Part shown: positions 32,901 to 34,554 of the stretch, piece after piece
Layout: each line of letters starts with the position of its first letter
How positions within the stretch are numbered: the stretch's first letter is position 1
DNA from: Myxococcales bacterium
GTDB lineage: Bacteria; Myxococcota_A; Polyangia; JAHFDS01
Length of the DNA: 34,554 nt
NCBI GenBank assembly: GCA_023248855.1
Contig: JAHFDS010000029.1
Span: 1-34,554 of the forward strand
Direction: 5' to 3'
The notes under the pieces: model-generated
What the model saw: the letters and a program-made list of their open reading frames with translations, nothing else
Told to the model about the DNA's origin: nothing
The model's database searches: none
Program-made: the position numbers and the translations under genes

Positions 32901-33625
32901 AGGTGCCGCTCGCGGAGGACGACCTCGCGAAGAAGAAGAAGGCCACCGTGCGCGGCGCGATGACGGTCGAGGCCCAGCAGCGCCTGGCGGTGCTGCAGCG
33001 CTTCACGGAGCTCGGCTCGGGCTTCTTGATCGCGCAGCACGACCTCGAGATCCGCGGAGCTGGCGAGTTGCTCGGCGGCAAGCAATCCGGCACCATCGGC
33101 CAGGTCGGCTTCGAGACCTACACGGAGATCCTGCGCGAGGCGATCGCGGAGCTGCGCGGCGAATCGATCCAGCCCGAGCGGGACCCTGAGCTCACCGCGG
33201 ACCTCGCGGCGTTCATCCCCGACGACTACGTGCCGGACACGGCGCAGCGGCTCGACCTCTACCGCCGCCTCGCCAGCGCCGCGGACGGCGACGAGGTGAC
33301 GGCGCTCGTCACCGAGCTCGAGGACCGCTTCGGCGCGGCGCCCATCGAGGTGCGCGCGCTCGCGGGTCTGATGGAGGTCAAGGCGCTGGCCCGGCGGCTG
33401 CGCGCGAGCGCCATCGACGTCTCGGCCAGCAAGCTGACGCTCGCGCTGGCCGACGACACGCCCCTCTCGCCCGAGCGCGTGCTCGCGCTGGTGCAGAAGA
33501 AAGGCTCGCCCTTTCGGCTCACGCCCGACATGCGCCTTTTGCGCGCTCTGACGGAGGAGGAGAAGAAGGACCGGCTCGCCGCCGCGCGCACCATCTTGCA
33601 CGAGATCCTGGCGTGTGCTAACTGA
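29948..33625 (+). CDS. mfd: Mfd, transcription-repair coupling factor
   Basis: From ATG 29948 the protein is 1225 aa (E. coli 1148). Domains in order: a UvrB-like N-terminus, the RNA polymerase-interacting domain (LQPGDPIVHKEHGVGRYLG, near 537) and the RecG-like motor. The motor has GDVGYGKT as Walker A (near 688), DEEQ as Walker B (near 788), TATPIPRTMHM and VESGLDIPRANT, then LYQLRGRIGRG (near 958). The TRCF C-terminal domain lies beyond about 1077. Mfd frees stalled RNA polymerase and recruits UvrA. The first 35 or so residues, with VLDPAT/SLDPAT repeats, are not needed for the fold and overlap the repeat cluster. The true start may be downstream, for example GTG near 30014. Confidence 0.96.
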   Translation: MDRPTGRDRSSLAAADVLDPATVSLDPATAEAPRLRARQALTALAGGLSGGLVEAYGLSGSMVAFVAAALRERSGRPLVVLVQEEARAAELARDLGFFLGTEGGDDPARTHVRASHLPEVEHSPYADLAPDRRQIMRRLAVLFRLAHGMAGDAVVLSARSLARRTLPPDALKKRCDLVLAEEELDRGKFLDNLVRAGFMRQAVCEDPGTFAVRGGVIDVFVPLYRYPARIELYGDLVENVRFFDPSTQRTLRPLDELLVHPARETLVTEGADPRARLLEAGDVAGHPSSRTRALIEQVESGEDFFGREALIPAFHARMAAVTEYLPENGVWLIEAPDEVLAEVRREEVRLGEGFEHRRVEHRIAFPPATFTVGEDEARRALAQATQVALRTLEIEPPAGAPAPTRVRFEVRDNADLSAELRRARAERGEQMLGPLVSRLREVSRSVLVVPNGSHAERLAGLLRGYGLEPRRVPAGRALSLDGGEPGVEIWIGPLAEGFSLPGDGLSLLAEDELFGPRSHRRAPREQKGGLAFEDFRQLQPGDPIVHKEHGVGRYLGLVRLAAGGVPADFLHLEYEGGKLYVPVYRLSQVQRWMGAEGERARLDRLGGQTWQLARKRVRAEVRQLAEDLLKLYAQRAALPGHAMRPPDAMFREFEATFPFEETPDQQRAIDEVLGDMEADRPMDRLVCGDVGYGKTEVALRAAFLAAENGRQVAFLAPTTVLAQQHYSTCTERFRDYPIRVGVLSRFQSKEEQAKTVKAIAEGKVDVLVGTHRLLSKDVRWSKLGLLIIDEEQRFGVAHKERIKQMRTQVDVLTLTATPIPRTMHMSLMGLREISIIATPPADRLAIRTFVCKWEDSVLREAIKRELARGGQLFFVHNRVEDIESWAVRLHTLVPELRVAIGHGQMEEGKLERVMIDFIDHKFDVLLCTTIVESGLDIPRANTMIVNRADCFGLAQLYQLRGRIGRGRERAFCYLLVPGGQGAMDEVPLAEDDLAKKKKATVRGAMTVEAQQRLAVLQRFTELGSGFLIAQHDLEIRGAGELLGGKQSGTIGQVGFETYTEILREAIAELRGESIQPERDPELTADLAAFIPDDYVPDTAQRLDLYRRLASAADGDEVTALVTELEDRFGAAPIEVRALAGLMEVKALARRLRASAIDVSASKLTLALADDTPLSPERVLALVQKKGSPFRLTPDMRLLRALTEEEKKDRLAAARTILHEILACAN
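29964..30033. repeat. GGCGGGATC motif three times at the mfd/lipoprotein divergent junction
   Basis: GGCGGGATC lies at 29964-29972. Its reverse complement GATCCCGCC lies at 30002-30010 and 30023-30031, within a 15-bp direct repeat GCTAGATCCCGCCAC (29998-30012 and 30019-30033, 21 bp apart, about two helical turns). They sit at the 5' ends of two divergent genes. Either they form operators or a 9-bp stem across 29964-30010. They also code for a short repeat if the early mfd start is right. Confidence 0.55.
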
Positions 33626-33676
33626 GGCCGATTCCTTGACCCATTTTCACAAGTCCTTTCAGGAGCTTTTGGAAAA

Positions 33677-34554
33677 ATGACGACGCGATTCTCTCGGCGA
33701 GTGCGCAGCCACGGGAGGGCCGAGAAGCTGGCCCTGCTCGCGGGCGCGGCCCTTCTGGCCCTTTCCGGCTGCGGTGGTGACGGCAAGAAGACCGGCGGTG
33801 CCAAGTCCGCCAACGGTCCGGCGGTGGCCGAGATCGACGACGTGAAGATCACGGTCGAGGACTTCCAGGACCGGATCAACAAGCAGTCGCCGTACCTGCG
33901 CAGCCGTTACACGTCGCTCGAGCGAAAGAAGGAGTTCCTCGACAACCTCGTGCGGTTCGAGGTCATGGCGCGCGAGGCCGAGAAGAAGGGGTACGACAAG
34001 GACCCCGAGGTCGTGCGCTCCATGAAGCAGGTGATGATCCAGAAGCTGATGAAGGAGGAGTTCGACAACCGCCTCAAGCTCGAGGACATCAAGGACGAGG
34101 AGTGCAAGGTCTTCTACGACGGGCACCCGGATGAGTACAACAAGCCGGCCGAGGTGCGCGCGTCCGCCATCTTCACCAAGGAAGAGAAGAAGGCCAGCGA
34201 CGCCATCAAGAAGGTCAAGGACAAGGCCAAGAGCGGGAAGATCGACTCCGCGGTGTTCGGCGATCTCGCCAAGGACCTCACCGAGGACGAGAAGGCCAAG
34301 CCTGCGCGCGGGGATCTGCGCTACTTCGACGCCAAGAGCACGCTCTACCCCAAGCAGGTGATCGAGGCGTCGTTTGCGCTCAAGGACGTCGGCGACTTCA
34401 CCGAAAAGCCCCTCAAGGCCGGTGACGGCTACTGGGTCATCACCAAGACGGGCGACCGCAAGGCCTTCACGCGCAGCTTCGAGGAGGTCAAGCGGCAGAT
34501 CCAGAATCGCCTGTACCGCGACAAGCGCACCAAGGCGATGGAGGACTACGTGGC
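33677..34554 (+). CDS. Parvulin/SurA-type peptidyl-prolyl isomerase lipoprotein (partial, C-terminus outside window)
   Basis: I read this by hand; no stop lies before the window end (292 complete codons). ATG 33677 follows AGGAG by 11 nt. The signal ends in lipobox LSGC. A SurA/PrsA-like N-terminal helical region follows (VAEIDDVKITVEDFQDRINK, REAEKKGYDKDPEVVRSMKQVMIQKL). A rotamase-like domain comes next (AEVRASAIFTKEEKKA, ARGDLRYFD, IEASFALKDVGDFTEKPLKAGDGYWVITKTGDR). It ends in a Lys-rich tail (RSFEEVKRQIQNRLYRDKRTKAM). Such proteins guide folding of outer-membrane proteins. It follows mfd by 51 bp, possibly co-transcribed. Confidence 0.82.
   Translation, partial: MTTRFSRRVRSHGRAEKLALLAGAALLALSGCGGDGKKTGGAKSANGPAVAEIDDVKITVEDFQDRINKQSPYLRSRYTSLERKKEFLDNLVRFEVMAREAEKKGYDKDPEVVRSMKQVMIQKLMKEEFDNRLKLEDIKDEECKVFYDGHPDEYNKPAEVRASAIFTKEEKKASDAIKKVKDKAKSGKIDSAVFGDLAKDLTEDEKAKPARGDLRYFDAKSTLYPKQVIEASFALKDVGDFTEKPLKAGDGYWVITKTGDRKAFTRSFEEVKRQIQNRLYRDKRTKAMEDYV

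Noticed and set aside
31331-33601. 756-aa minus-strand ORF across mfd
   Set aside because: It is antisense to Mfd with His/Arg/Leu shadow composition. Mfd motifs fix the coding strand.
33626-33676. TTGACC as a -35 box in the mfd-parvulin gap
   Set aside because: No -10-like hexamer lies 16-18 bp downstream. The gap more likely only holds the ribosome site.

Overview
The window is GC-rich coding DNA, apart from one short AT-rich island. Gene content points to a myxobacterium-like bacterium (Myxococcota, formerly Deltaproteobacteria). The clues are a pilMNOPQ block with a very large secretin, a Roadblock/LC7 (MglB-type) protein beside it, a sigma-54-type response regulator, MopE-like metal-binding motifs and many predicted lipoproteins. 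This assignment is inference; no rRNA or other taxonomic marker is present.

Left part (1-14.5 kb), mostly minus strand. It opens with a partial Gly-rich lipoprotein and an MscS channel carrying a cyclic-nucleotide-binding domain. A plus-strand thiolase-like protein whose nucleophile position reads Ser follows. Next comes a minus-strand MutH endonuclease with all catalytic residues, then a rhodanese protein whose 3' side carries two tandem perfect hairpins. A tightly packed minus-strand run (9737 down to 5296) encodes three predicted lipoproteins (one a short parvulin-like protein, one an alpha/beta hydrolase), a PLP-dependent D-amino-acid deaminase/aldolase-like enzyme and a DUF4031 protein. 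Upstream of it are a PilZ-like/GAF-like protein, an epoxide-hydrolase-like enzyme and a vWA lipoprotein with a MopE-type C-terminus.

Middle (14.7-23.6 kb), plus strand. An orphan NtrC-type regulator is followed by an AT-rich island. The island holds three copies of ATATAATT and a strong sigma-70-like promoter driving a small XRE-type regulator. Then come pilM, pilN, pilO, pilP and pilQ, which build the alignment complex and outer-membrane secretin of the type IV pilus. PilQ is about 1226 aa because roughly 430 residues of Ala/Glu/Arg-rich predicted coiled coil sit between its two AMIN-like domains.

Right part (23.6-34.5 kb). The pil genes run directly into a fused shikimate kinase/3-dehydroquinate synthase (aroK-aroB), a lipoprotein, a Roadblock protein, aroQ, accB and accC. 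Cell-surface machinery, chorismate synthesis and acetyl-CoA carboxylase therefore share one gene run. A convergent lipoprotein with a PilO-like core abuts accC. Its start codon lies 5 bp from the divergent mfd start, where a 9-bp motif occurs three times. mfd is followed by a parvulin-type lipoprotein cut off by the window end.

No rRNA, tRNA, CRISPR, insertion sequence or phage gene was recognised. No gap between genes exceeds about 250 bp. The best candidates for something new are the coiled-coil PilQ, the AT-rich control island in front of the XRE/pil genes, and MutH outside its usual lineage.
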